A stretch of 64,000 nucleotides of DNA, taken from the NCBI GenBank assembly GCA_963921425.1, contig OY992834.1, positions 13,642,164 through 13,706,163 on the forward strand. The letters run 5' to 3'. Below the pieces are notes generated by a model. That model worked only from the letters and a program-made list of their open reading frames with translations. It searched no databases and was not told the origin of the DNA. A program made the position numbers and the translations under genes. This document shows positions 21,064 through 33,092 of the stretch, piece after piece. Source of the stretch: Dryas octopetala (lineage: Eukaryota > Streptophyta > Magnoliopsida > Rosales > Rosaceae). Within the stretch, counting starts at the first letter, position 1. Each line of letters opens with the position of its first letter.

Positions 21064-24000
21064 TGTTGGAATTAATGCACTTTAGTGACTTTTGAAACAT
21101 TTATATTTATGGCAGCAGCCAAGTAAGCTGTTGCAGACAGAGTATGGCTCATCTTTAGAGTTCCTAGGCAAAGTCTTTTCAGCTTTCTAGGAAAGAAATC
21201 TGTAGAGCTATATGCTTTTATATTTGTATTAGCTGTAATGATTAGTAAGCAAATTTAATCAAACACTCAAGAGCTCTGCTGTAGCAACTCAAACCTTTGT
21301 GTTCTCTGCATAATTTTTCTGCAGTAATCTCTTGTTTTGTTTCTTAGTTTCATTCCTCATCTAACAAATTGGTATCAGAGCAGGTTCTTTCAATCATACT
21401 GGGCGGATAACAAACTGCATCAGAGGAGATGTCTTCAAAGGAAGGTGGATCAGTTTCATACTCTTTTCTTCCCATCTTTGGAGGAGAAAACTATGATTTT
21501 TGGAGAGTAAAAATGAGGACATTGCTTCGGTCAGAAGGACTTTGGAGTATTGTTGACAAAGGCTTTAATGAACCAGCAAATGAAGCAGAACTTACACAGC
21601 AACAAAGAGAAAGGTATGAAGCAGATATGATGACTGATGCTAAAGCTCTCTCAAAAATACAGAACGGAGTCACCTCAAATATTTTTCCAAGAATCACAAC
21701 AGCTCAGACAGCAAAGGAAGCTTGGGAGATCTTAGAACTAGAGTTTCAAGGAGATGCCAAGGCAAGAACTATAAGGCTTCAGACTTTGCACAGAGAATTT
21801 GAAAATCTCAAGATGAGTGAATCTGAATGCATCAAAGATTACTCATCAAGAGTAAATGAAGTTGTCAATCAAATAAAAACACTTGGAGAAGCAGTCTCAG
21901 ACCAGAAGGTAGTTGAGAAAATACTGATCAGCTTGCCTGAAAAGTATGACCCCATTGTTGCTGCAATAGAATAATCCAAGGACATCACCATTTTATCAGT
22001 TGAACAACTGATGGGTTCTCTAAAGTTTCATGAGCAGAGAAGACTGAGACGAAATGACCAAGCTATTGAAAGTGCTTTCCAAACCAAGCTCACTTTTAAG
22101 CCACAGAAGTTCTACAAGAAAGGAAATCCAAAAGGTAACCAACGGTTGGAGATCAAAGAAGATGGAAGAAGGGAGACTCCAGCAAGAAAGAAGAAACTAA
22201 AAATGACAGAGGTATGACTTATGATGACAATAAACCTCCTTGCAAAATTTGCAATAAACCAAATCACTCTACTTCTAGTTGTTGGCATCGTGGAAAACCC
22301 AAATGCAATTATTGTAAGAAATTTGGGCATGTTGAAAAAGATTGCAGATTCAAAGCCACTAACCAAGCAAATTTTTCTGAAAGTAAAGATGATGATGATG
22401 AAGATGAGAACCTATTCTACGCTTGTCAATCAGCTCTCGAAGAAAAAGAAAGCATTTGGTACCTTGACAGTGGCTGCAGCAATCACATGTCAGGAAATGA
22501 AAAAATATTTCTTGATGTGGATACTGCAATTACTCCTAAGATAAAGCTTGGTAATGGAGCCATTGTGTATGCGAAAGGTAAAAGAATTATTGCTGTCAAA
22601 ACCAAGAAGGGAGTGAAGCATATCAATGATGTTTTGCTAGTTCCTGAACTAAGTCAGAACTTGCTTAGTGTTGGACAGCTTGTGGAAAATGGCTACAGAC
22701 TTATGTTTGAAGATGGTGGCTGCACCATTTATGATAAAAAATCAAAAGATATGGTCATTGATTCAGTTAAAATGGAGAAAAATAGAAATTTTCCCATTGA
22801 ATTTCATTATAAGCAAATGGTTGCATTGAAGGCTGATGTTATTCAAGATACTTGGTTGTGGCATAAGAGATTTTGCCATTTAAATTTTCAAAGGCTGAAG
22901 CTACTGCAACATAAGAGCATGGTGAATGGGCTGCCTAAAATTGAAACATCATTTGATGCTTGTGAAGTGTGTATGATGGGCAAGCAGCACCGAATTCCAT
23001 TTCCAAGACAAAGCACATGGAGAGCCAAAGCATCGCTGGAGCTTGTGCACACTGACATTTGTGGCCAAATGCGAACTCCCTCCTTGAATCAACATAGGTA
23101 CTTTCTCACTTTTATTGATGATTATTCGAGGATGGCCTGGGTCTATTTTTTGAAAGAAAAATCAGAGACTTTTCTAGTTTTCAAAAGATTCAAGGCATTT
23201 GTAGAAATTGCAAAGTGGCTGTGTTATTAAAGTTATCCGAAGTGACAGAGGAGGAGAATATACTTCTCAAGAATTTGAAAGTTTTTGCAAAGATGAAGGC
23301 ATTTGGAAGCAATTGACAGAAGGATATAGTCCCCAACAAAATGGGATTGCAGAGAGAAAGAATCGAACAGTTGTGGAGATGGCAACCTCAATGATGACTG
23401 AGAAGGGCTTACCTAAGAGTTTTTGGGCAGAAGCTGTACATACAGCTGTCTACATTCTCAATCGATGCCCAACTAAAGCTGTGAAGAACAAGACTCCATT
23501 TGAAGCTTGGAGTGGATTCAAGCCCTCAGTAAGTCATTTAAAAAATTTTGGTTGCATTTGTTATGGTCATGTTCCTGCTGAAAAAAGAACTAAGTTTGAT
23601 GAGAAAAGCCAAAAATGCATCTTTGTTGGCTACAACCCCAACACAAAAGGATACAGAATTTATAATGTTGAAACTAAGAAGTTGATTGTGAGCAAAGATG
23701 TTATTTTTAATGAAAAGGCTGGCTGGAATTGGGATGAAAATAAAGTGCAGAAGATGCCATATGTTGATGTTCAAGATCAAAGAAAAATTCAAGGAGAGCA
23801 AGAAGAAGAAGCTATTCCTCAGTCACCAACACTTTCTACAAGCAATCCAAGTGGAGATGGTTCCTCCCCAAGTTTCTCTTCACCCGAAAGTCCTCCATTA
23901 AAAACCCGAAGGTTGAGTGATGTATTGGAAAGCTGCAATTTTTCTAGTATAGAACCAGTAAGATTTGAGGAAGCTCAAAATCAAGAAGTTTGGGAGAAAG

Positions 24001-25798
24001 CAATGAAAGAAGAGATAAAGATGATTGAGAAGAACCATACTTGGGAGCTTGTTAAGCCTCCAAAAGATCGAGAAGTCATTGGGGTGAAACGGATTTTCAA
24101 GACAAAGTTCAATCAAGATGGAAGCATTCAAAAGCATAAAGCAAGGCTGGTGGCTAGAGGTTTCACTCAACAGCCAGGGGTTGATTTTACAGAAACTTTT
24201 TCACCAGTTGCAAGGTCTTAAACTATAAGAACCTTGACTATTGCTCTTGTTGCTCAAAAGAAATGGTTACTGTATCAGCTTGATGTCAAGTCAGCGTTTC
24301 TAAACGGAGTTTTAAAAGAAGAAGTGTATGTAGAGCAGCCTCAAGGTTTTCTAGTTAAAGGGGGAGAAGATAAAGTCTACAAGCTGAACAAGGCTCTTTA
24401 CGGGTTGAAACAAGCACCCCGCACTTGGTATGCTGAAATTGACAAGTACTTTGCTAAGAGAGGCTTTCAGAAAAGTCCAAGTGAGCCTACACTTTATGTC
24501 TTGAAGAAGGGAGATTCTATTCTCATTGTTTCAGTGTACGTTGATGATTTAAATCTTCACTGGCAATGATGAAATTATGATCCAGCAGTTTAAGAAAGAT
24601 ATGATGAGCACCTATGAGATGAGAGACTTGGGTTTGTTGCACTATTTTTTGGGAATTTAAGTTCTTCAATCAGAATATGGGATTTTCATTTCTCAAAAGA
24701 AATATGCAGAAAATATTCTTAAGAAGTTCAATATGCTCAGATGCAAGTCAGTGGCTACTCCTCTAGTGGTAAATGAAAAATTGAAGAAAAATGATGGTGC
24801 AAAGAAGGCAAATGCTGCACACTATAGAAGTTTGATTGGAAGCCTTTTGTATCTTACTGCTTCCAGACCAGACATCATGTTTGCTGCAAGTTTACTTTCA
24901 AGATATTTGTAAGAGCCAAGTCTAATTCATTATGGAGCTGCAAAAAGGGTTTTGAGATACTTGCAAGGCATACTTGATTATGGAATTCTGTACAAGACTA
25001 TAGAAAATTCAAGTCTCATTGGTTACACTGACAGTGATTGGGGTGGCTGCCTTGATGATTTAAAAAGCACTTCAGCTTATGTTTTTTCTCTTGGCTCAGG
25101 GATTTGTACTTGGGCTTCAAAGAAGCAGAAAGTTGTAGCCCAATCATCTGCAGAAGCAGAATATATTGCAGCTGCCAAAGCAACATCTCAAGCCATGTGG
25201 CTTCGAAGAATTCTTGATGACATTGGAGAAAAACAAGAAGAAGGAACCGTGTTGTACTGTGACAACAAAGCAGCCATTGCCATTGCAAAAAATTCAGTCA
25301 ATCATGATCGTACCAAGCACATTGATCTCAAATACCATTTCATTAAAGATGAAATTGAGAAAGGGGATATTCAACTTGTGTATTGCAGGACAGAGGAACA
25401 ACTTGCTGATGTACTGACCAAGCCACTTCCCAGAGAAAGATTTTGTTATCTTAGAGAGCTCATTGGAGTTGTGAAGAAAGTGCATTAAGGGGGAGTGTTG
25501 GAATTAATGCACTTTAGTGACTTTTGAAACATTTATATTTATGGCAGCAGCCAAGTTAGATGTTGCAGACAGAGCATGGCTCATCTTTAGAGTTCCTAGG
25601 CAAAGTCTTTTCAGCTTTCTAGGAAAGAAATCTATAGAGCTATATGCTTTTATATTTGTATTAGCTGTAATGATCAGTAAGCAAATTTAATCAAACACTC
25701 AAGAGCTCTGCTGTAGCAACTCAAACCTTTGTGTTCTCTGCATAATTTTTCTGCAGTAATCTCTTGTTTTGTTTCTTAGTTTCATTCCTCATCCAACA
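21064..25798 (+). mobile_element. Ty1-copia retrotransposon 1, complete structure with degraded coding
   Basis: LTRs of 303 bp each (21064-21366 and 25496-25798), TGTTGG...CAACA, differ at about six positions (~2%). The primer site TGGTATCAGAGC is at 21370-21381, the purine tract AAGGGGGAG at 25487-25495, and the 5-bp target duplication GATTC at 21059-21063 and 25799-25803. The element inserted in BAHD upstream flank, which reads through on both sides. Confidence 0.95.
21429..25488 (+). pseudogene. gag-pol of copia element 1 (disabled)
   Basis: Domains in copia order: gag (21429-22210), CCHC knuckle CNYCKKFGHVEKDC (about 22303-22344), protease WYLDSGCSNHMSG (about 22459), pre-integrase LWHKRFCHLNF (about 22855), integrase HTDICGQ...FIDDYSRMAWVYF and SDRGGEYTS...SPQQNGIAERKN (23047-23370), reverse transcriptase ([28 protein letters not shown] at about 24537), RNase H (GYTDSDWGG, SSAEAEYIA, LYCDNKAAI). 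Lesions: TAA at 21972, a frame change near 22205, a frame change near 23215, TAA at 24219-24221, a frame change near 24548, and stops near 24658 and 24910. Integrase before RT defines copia. The element could only move with proteins supplied by relatives. Confidence 0.93.
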
Positions 25799-25803
25799 GA
25801 TTC

Positions 25804-26231
25804 TTCATTCATGACAATTGGTCTGCGATAATGAGTTTGGTTCTCACCTGCACTATACAATATTTTACAAGGAAAACATTTATATTCCTCATTTGTGTAT
25901 CTTTATAAGTGGATTACGACTCTATTAAAGAGATAATATATAAATAGTACAAAAAATGTGGTTCAATTCCCTAACATTTTGTTTCCAATTAATCTAATAA
26001 AAGAAGAAAGATTATGTATTTATTTCACAACGATGAGTGGTTCTCATTCTCACATGCAACAATGACCGACAATTCACAATGAATTCAAGGGAGCAAATGA
26101 AAAAGCATCTCATCATATTCAAATATAGCCATTATGAAAATCAATAGGTTAAATTATTTCCAATTAATAAGCTGATGAATGAAACACCATTCATTTATTT
26201 ATTTCATAATGATATATCCTAATCCAGTACC
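25804..26231 (-). other. BAHD upstream flank plus decayed C-terminal tail copy
   Basis: 25804-26030 continues the flank interrupted by copia 1 (ATTCATGACAATTGG, then CACTATACAATATTTTACAAGG). 26037-26150 resembles the last ~35 codons of a BAHD gene on the minus strand (GGGAGCAAATGAAAAAGCAT) but without an open frame. The same tail plus spacer recurs at 29380-29560 and 54120-54300, always about 150 bp beyond the stop codon of the next BAHD copy. Confidence 0.6.
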
Positions 26232-26459
26232 TCTCATTCTCACATGCTGCAACGACTAACAATTGCACTAGGATTCAAAGAAGCAAGTGAAGGAAGCATC
26301 TCATCATGTTCAAATATAGTCATCACTTGTTCTTCTATGCTCGATCACCCAAGCTTCAATATCTTCACCCCATTTGCTCACAATGAAAAAATGGTTGAAA
26401 AACATAGGACAAGTGACCCTAATGGGTTTCCCCCACCCTAAATTCGTATCATATAAGGA
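26232..26459 (-). pseudogene. BAHD C-terminal fragment (pseudogene 2/3 stub)
   Basis: About 75 codons homologous to the C-terminus of the intact gene at 33833: LGWGKPI, TCPMFFNHF and KWGEDIEAW can be read, then a small insertion breaks the frame near 26340 (CTCGATCACCC). The rest of the gene is absent. Sequence after 26460 (AAAGCCTACATACAGAAGC...) is shared with 43500-43580 instead. Confidence 0.8.
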
Positions 26460-26712
26460 AGATAATTAAAGCCTACATACAGAAGCTAAGGTTCTGCTTC
26501 AACATTTGAAGCAAATCAAGATACTTTTAAAAAACAATAAAAATAATCAAGATGGTATATATAATTGATTTTACCGTTCTCGATCTTGTCTCTCCCAAGA
26601 ACTGTAGATGGAATAGTAAGAGAGGGAAAGAGACTAGAAAGGGACAGAGGAAAATTATTTTTTCTTTCCTATATGTCCCTAGATGTCATTTTACATAAGA
26701 ATATATATATAT

Positions 26713-27357
26713 AGAGCAAATTACAATTTAGTACTCCAACTTTGAAAACTTGCAAAAAAATACCTCAACTTTCATTTTTATCAACTTAGTACCCCAACTT
26801 TGAAAACTTGCAAAAAAATACCTCAACTTTCATTTTGTGTCAAACTAGTACCTTCGTTAGTTTTTCTGTCAAAGTGGCAGGGGTATTTTCGTCTTTTCCT
26901 TAAATTTAAAAAATAATAATTTTTTTTAATAAAAAAAATTCATAAAATTAAAAAAAAATTCATAAAATTTTTTTAAAATTTTATGAAATAAAAAAAATTC
27001 ATAAAATTAAAAAAAAAATTCATAAAATTTTTTTTAAATTTTATGAAAAAATTTCATAAAATTAAATTTGAAAAATAATAATTTTTTTAATTTTAAGAAA
27101 TTTTTTTATTAAAAAAAATTATTATTTTTTAAATTTAAGGAAAAAACAAAAATACCCCTGCCACTTTGACAGAAAAGCTAACGGAGGTATTATTGTGACA
27201 CAAAATGAAAGTTTAGGTATTTTTTTGCAAGTTTTCAAAGTTGAGGTACTAAGTTGATACAAAATGAAAGTTGAAGTACTTTTTTGCAAGTTTTCAAAGT
27301 TGGGGTACTAAGTTGAAACAACATGTAAAGTTGAGGTACTAAATTGTAATTTGCTCT
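26713..27357. mobile_element. Foldback element, 645 bp, near-complete hairpin
   Basis: Left end AGAGCAAATTACAATTTAGTAC is matched by its exact reverse complement at the right end. Both arms carry about two ~60-bp direct repeats (CAACTTTGAAAACTTGC, CTCAACTTTCATTTT), so the arms fold over most of their length around an A/T-only centre (26890-27130). Flanks are TATATATA runs, consistent with insertion at TA. No coding capacity. A transcript would form a long double-stranded stem. Confidence 0.85.
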
Positions 27358-27541
27358 ATATATATATATCTATATTTATTATTAATATTTTCATTAAATG
27401 GTAGGTGAGAAAATAAGACATGAGGTGGGAATAGTAGCACTTTATCTTCAAATATCAAGTACATTAAAACGATGATCTGGATAATTAAATGCTTAATAGA
27501 TGATCATAACTTAAATATAAATCAAGTACTACTTCTCATTC

Positions 27542-28935
27542 TCAAATGCGGCAACGACTGACAATTGCACTAGGATTGAAGGAAGCAAATGAAAGAAGCA
27601 TCTCATCACGTTCAAATATAGCCATCTCTTTTTCTTCCAAGTTCACCCAAGCTTCAATATCTCCACCCCATTTGGTATCAACCAAAGTGATAAACTTGTC
27701 GAAGTACATAGGACAAGTAACCCATCTGGGTTTCCCCCACCCAAAATCCATATCATAAAATTGAAATCCGCATAAACTTGAAAGCCAAAAGATATTGACT
27801 ACCAACTTCTCAAGTTCAGTCTCCTTTCTAAGAGATTCACAAAGCAGAGAGTAACAATCTTCCCTTTTAAATCTCTTTGCCTTGTCCTTGCAGAAGTCTG
27901 CTAACCCTTTCCTCATCTGGACGACCAGTTCCGGTATTTCGATATCAACTTTTTCAACCAACACCGGGAACCGCCACATGATATTCCCTATAGCATTGTC
28001 CGACAGTGAAGGGACCATTCGTTTGCGCAAGTTGACCGTTTGCAACAGTAGCGACGTCCTTGATGATGATATGGATTGGGACGCAGCAGCAACAGCATTA
28101 ATAGCACATTTCAAGACAACTGCAAATACTAATTGCACATTTGTAGGGACATTAAAGCCAAGCTGTTGATCAAGTAGTAGTTTACTGGTTTTGGCCTTGA
28201 GACTGGCCATCTTTGAGCACCTAAACACAAGCCTCCTTGTGGTGAAATTTTGAGGTAGGAACATTTGGGGGTTGGAGATGAAATTTGTCCCCGTTTTCCC
28301 AGGCGGCATCAGCGGTCCAGTATTGAACTTGGAAGCAGTATTTGATGATCACGATGATCATGGTCGTCGTATTCTTTACGAGCAGTGGCCGTCCAGCTCT
28401 GGACGAATGTGCACAAAGATGATGCATCCGCGATCTTGTGTGAAAGAGAGACTCCAATAGCTATTCCTCCGCAGCTAAAGACAGTGACTTGAACTTGCAG
28501 AACAACATCCAATGCATCAAGATTAGTAAAACTAGTGGGAATAAATTGGCCTAGTAAATTGGGGCCTGGTATTTGGGAGAGAAAATTGGAGAGGTCGCAG
28601 TTGATTTGGGCTTCTACAAAATAAGCACCCTCATCGTTGCACTCAATGGATACCCCATCTTTGAGTCGGCCGGCGAGTGGATAGAAATGAACCAAGGTTT
28701 TGGATAGCGAGTTCTGAAGGTGGTTTGACCACAACGATTTCCATACCGGCAGCTTCTGGGGTGCTGACTCGTCACCATAATTAGAGGCCGAATAGAAGAA
28801 AATCAGTTCTGCGTGAACATTAGGAGGGAATGATTGGTCGAAAAGAGAGAGCTTAAAGCTTTTGTGGTGATGAGGAGTTGGAGAGGATGGCCTGACTGTT
28901 TTTTTTGAGATGATCTCCACCTTCATTTCGGTCAT
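27542..28935 (-). pseudogene. BAHD acyltransferase pseudogene 3 (full length, 1-bp frameshift)
   Basis: Begins at ATG 28935 (MTEMKVEIISKKTVRPSS, the start conserved in the intact genes; an in-frame extension to 28995 exists). It keeps HKIAD and DFGWG and ends at 27542. A single base is missing in the run near 28330 (ACTTGG where pseudogene 1 has ACTTTGG), which shifts the frame after ILLP and truncates the product at about half length, before DFGWG. Otherwise both halves are open. It is nearly identical to pseudogene 1 at 1082, showing a recent duplication. The deletion could be checked against reads, since a sequencing error in the short T-run would mimic it. Confidence 0.88.
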
Positions 28936-29379
28936 CTTTTCCTTTGTTTTGCAGTTTGCAACTTCCTCCAATATGCTTTTGCTTGGGCATGACAAATGAT
29001 GTTGCAGAATGTACAGGGGAGCTAGCTAGATGTTTGAGAATGCATGCATGAATGTCACTTGTTTCATTCATGATAATAATTACTCTACATGGATGCCACT
29101 TGATTATTCATTCATGACAATTGGACTGCAAGAATGAGTTTGGTTGCCACATGCACTAAACAATATATATTTTACAAGGAAAACATGTGTATTCCTCATT
29201 TGTACTTTATCTTTATAAGTGGACCCACCTCCACCTCCACCTCTGTAAGTGAATTTCACCTCTACATACAAATAGTACAAAAAAAGTGGTTTCCTAACAT
29301 TTTGTTTCCAATTAATTTAATAAAAGAAGAGAGATTATGTATTTATTTCACAACGATATATATATAAGTGGTTCTCATA
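28936..29379 (-). other. 5' flank of BAHD pseudogene 3
   Basis: This homologue of the other BAHD upstream regions carries CATGAATGTCACTTGTTTCATTC, GCCACTTGATTATTCATTC and CACTAAACAATATATATTTTAC. The TATA segment seen upstream of the gene at 54301-55701 is here reduced to AATATGCTTTTGC, so the TATA box seems lost. A (CCACCT) microrepeat lies at 29224-29242. No gene. Confidence 0.6.
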
Positions 29380-29714
29380 TATTCTCACATGTGACAATGA
29401 ACGACAATTAATTTCACTATGAATTCAAGGGAGCAAATGAAAAAGCATCTCATCATATTCAATATAGCTATTATGAAAGTCAAAAGGTTAAATTATTTCC
29501 AATTAAGCTGATGAAAGAAAGGCAATTTAATTATTTCATAACGATAAATCCTAATCCAGTACTTCTCATTCTCATATGCTGCAACGACTAATTAAGAATT
29601 GCACTAGGATTCAAAGAAGCAAGTGAAAGAAGTTTTTGTGGTGATCGATGAGGAATTGGAGAGGATGGCCTGATGGTTTTTCTTGAGATGATCTCTACCT
29701 TTCTTTCTGTCATC
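29380..29714 (-). pseudogene. BAHD pseudogene 4: internal deletion joining both gene ends
   Basis: 29380-29560 is the decayed tail copy. 29570-29632 is the true C-terminal end (GCAACGACTA...GCACTAGGATTCAAAGAAGC). It is joined directly at about 29633 to the N-terminal end (TTTTTGTGGTGATCGATGAG through the start codon at about 29714-29712, MTERKVEI). About 1.2 kb of coding sequence is missing. In intact copies both breakpoints contain GAAG (gtGAAAGAAG and gcttGAAG), so end joining at a 4-bp microhomology fits. The TATA-like GCTTATATATTTGCC follows at 29768, so the promoter remains. Confidence 0.85.
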
Positions 29715-30017
29715 GTTTATGTTTTTTTTTTTTTTTGGTTTGCATGCTTTGCAGCTTCTTTCAATATGCTTATATATTTGCCTTCTGCTTGGGCATTAGA
29801 ATTAGTTTTAACAAAATAATGTTACCGAATACTGTGGGCTTCAAATGCTTTTAAAATAATGTATGGATGCCACTTGATTATTGATTCATATATAACAACT
29901 AGAATGCATGGATGACAATTGATCTTTGAATATATAAGTTTACCCTTACACATGTTTTCTAAACTTCATCTTCTTTCCAAAACAATTCCTTGTCCGTTCT
30001 ATGACTCTTTCTCTCAT

Positions 30018-33000
30018 CACTACAACAATTTTGGCCTAAGGCCTCCAATGATTTCCACTAAAGTTGGGGGGGGTGTCAATTGCTAATGTGGCTGTTCACT
30101 AATGTTAATTATTAGTGATCATCATATTAAGTCAGACATGAACAGTGATGACATATGCAACTAATGGTTCTGATTAGTTGATTAAATTGTGGCACCCCTA
30201 TAATTTAAACTAAAAAAAGGGGTTTAGTTAATTTAGGGACTAAAAACAGGGCCAGCACACAAAGACACCACCACCAATTTACTTGGGGTTGTACTATAAC
30301 CAACCCAAATTGTACAAAACAGTAACCATTTTTTCCATTTTTTATCATAAAGCAAGTCCAGTCAGTGAGACAAACTTAAAAACCCATCTCCCGCCCATGC
30401 TCAATATTTTCCCTCCTTCTAATGGTGCCTAGTAGGTTGGAATCACAGTTACCCATGACTGACTTGATAAGGTGTCAACTACTTGTGGCTGCTGACAGGC
30501 TTCAAGGGATATTATATACAGTAAGGAAATCCTCCATAAAGTGTTTAAGATATTTAGCAGAGCATTCACAATGCTGCAGTGAAGCAGGTAGACCTACTGC
30601 TACACTCAAGAGACTTTGCAGAGAGAATATTATCTGCATCTACTGCTCTACTGCTCTACACATTGGTACTGAGGAGAGCCAGCCATTAAGTGCAGATCCA
30701 AGCTAAGCAAGAGATGGAAAAAGCACACTTTGATTTACGGATAGATCAGAAGAGAGATCAAAGCCCGAAAGCACCTAGTGAGCTCATATTTTGACTGGAA
30801 AACCAACTGTATTTGGTTAAACCAGAGAAAAGAGCAGGTAGCGCATGAGTTCTCAATGATCAAGTAATGAAATCTTCCTTTGTCGACCTGAAGCTGAAGT
30901 GAAGGAGGGAATGGAGCTGGAAATCATCCTGGCTTTTGTGAATAGGTTGTGAAGCTTTACATTGTAAGGTATGACATATTCCCTGCACTTATGACATATT
31001 CTGAAGATTAATTGATTGTATGCCTTCAATAATTTGTCTTTGCTCTAGAATATATTAAGAAGCAACACATTAGAAAAAAAAACTCAAAGATATAAGAAGT
31101 TTAATTAATCTCCCTAAGCAATATATATATAAGGAGAAAAAGCTTCAGATCACCAAGTTAGGCATATTTGGCTCAAGAAAGGAAAAGAAAAAAAACAGAG
31201 AGCCAAAATTATGAGGGAAGAAGGTCCGAATCCTACACTGGAGGACCGGACCTCTAGTGAAGGTAGCAGCAGTGAAATGGAATTTGCACGAAGGGAGGTC
31301 CGGACGTTGCTTGAGAGAACCTGACCTCCATAGACGACGCAGCTTGAAATGGAGATTTCATGCAGGGAGGTCCAGACCTCTCTTTGGAAGACCGGACCTC
31401 CAGCAGGGAAAATTACACTTGAGCTCTATTTTCACTAGGTGAGGTTCTAGAGGACCGGACCTCAATGGGGCGGTCCGGTCTTCATTCTTCAAAACCTTTT
31501 CTTGTCCTACATCACTTTTTTTCATAATAGAAATCCTATTTGGCAGTGATCTAGAGAAATATCGGGTTGAATTGGAGAGGATTGCAATGGTAAACACTCA
31601 AGAGATATTGAACATTCAAAGGAGCAGTCCCACATGGATTTCAACTTGAATGGGAGGCTTACCACAGCTGTAGACAACTACTTAAGGGGCAACATTGGCA
31701 CAAGCCCTGGCAACACTCCATACTTGGCACTCCCACTGCCCCCAGTTCAGACTGGCACAAATTCCTTCCACCTTCCACAGATGACAGGTGTGATTACGCC
31801 AATTTCTAGAGCAGGACTGGCTGGTCCCCAACAATTGGCGCAACATCATGCTAGGAATGACATGGGAGCAGAGGATGGTGCTGTGGGAGATGCAGGCGCT
31901 TCAAGAAGCGGGGTTGGAAGGTCACAACACAACTGATCGACATAGCAAAAGAAATCATGGCTGCCAGTAAGAATACTTTTTGTTGTTTTGAGTAATATAC
32001 TGCTGGTATTTTGAACAGCTTTTGTCATAGAACTATAAACTTGGTGGGTTATATTATGGTTTAGACTATGATATATATCACCAAGTTTGGAAGTGTGGAT
32101 ATTCTGTTGGAATCATATGACTAAGTGTTGCGCAGCTAGTGATTATGCTTTTGTTGTTTTTGGTATCTAAGTTTCATTCTGTTTTAGAAATTGTGAAAAG
32201 TATGGGGTAATTAATTAGAATGGTTGTAACTATGCACTTGAACCACTACTTGAATTAAACATGCAATTTCAATGTATATAGCAAGTCGTATTTGCATCAA
32301 TGAAGAAAGGCTGTGTGGGTTCAGCTGTGTAACTTGAGTTGTCAATTATTTGGTTTTTTATTTTTCTGATATGGCATTGAGGTTCTGCTACATACCCCTC
32401 CTATTAATGAGATTGCTGGACTGAAAGTTAAGCATGCTTGCTCCAATATTAGTGTAGGCTTTCCACATTTTATGAATAATATGGTGTAACAACAATTGCA
32501 AGCATCTAGAACTGAAAAATGCATATTCGGACTGTTGCAAATGAAAGATTAATTGGACACTGCAGTACATTCAATCCCACTGCAGCAATCGTTTTGGTGG
32601 GAAAATGCATTCTCAATCTCATATAAATAGTCACCAAAGTTCTTGCATGGTGGAGGATATTTAATTTCTGAAACCAAATCAGAAACTAATACCAATAAGG
32701 TGGGAGTGCAGTAAGCAATGGTTGTTATTAGTGAGCATTCATACCCACTGTTAACAAGATAGTAGAAGAAACCATGGCATGACATTAATTAATAATATCA
32801 ATCCTCCACCAATTTAGCAACCCCAATAGAGATGGTGAACAAGTGAAACCCACTAACTGCAGCATTGGTGAGGACCGGACCTGTCAGACTGACACTGCAG
32901 GTTTTGGCAGAAGCTTCCACCATGCTTACATGTGGGTGGCCTTAACTCCCTTGCCACCCCAACACCAACCTCCAACATGATATATGGTGACTGCAGTGTG

Positions 33001-33089
33001 GCAAGAGACATTACAAACTAACAAAAGTGGCAGTTGCCTCTATGCCTACCAAAAAATATTGGTTGCCTTTGCTTGTTTTTCTTGTAGTG
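30018..33089. mobile_element. Non-autonomous CACTA (CMC) element, 3.07 kb
   Basis: Left end CACTACAACAATTTTGGCC; right end, read inverted, CACTACAAGAAAAACAAGC, with similarity continuing to about 45 bp (AAGGC...CCAAT). The 3-bp target duplication CAT flanks both ends (30015-30017 and 33090-33092), as expected for CACTA. Neither TNPD-like transposase nor another full gene is inside. Internal ORFs at 30422-30706 and 31634-31936 (Gly/Pro/Gln-rich) resemble nothing I know. A cluster of GGTCCGGACC-like palindromes lies at 31240-31480. Confidence 0.85.
31240..31480. repeat. Cluster of GAGGTCCGGACCTC-type palindromes in the CACTA element
   Basis: Six full or near copies: 31240-31255, 31293-31306, 31365-31380, 31390-31401, 31450-31463 and 31471-31480. 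A further one lies near 32870 close to the right end. Two successive ~72-bp units (TGAAATGG...GGGAGGTCC) are discernible. CACTA transposases bind short subterminal repeats, but this cluster is 1.2 kb from the left end, so a binding role is only conjecture. Confidence 0.7.
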
Positions 33090-33092
33090 CAT

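Noticed and set aside
30422-30706. 94-codon ORF inside the CACTA element
   Set aside because: No recognisable domain and no transposase similarity that I can see; reported only as part of the element.
31240-31480. CRISPR-like spaced palindromes
   Set aside because: Spacing is irregular, the context is a plant CACTA element, and there are no cas genes; the repeats are described as transposon palindromes.
31634-31936. 100-codon Gly/Pro/Gln-rich ORF inside the CACTA element
   Set aside because: Could be a captured exon, but nothing supports splice sites or a family.
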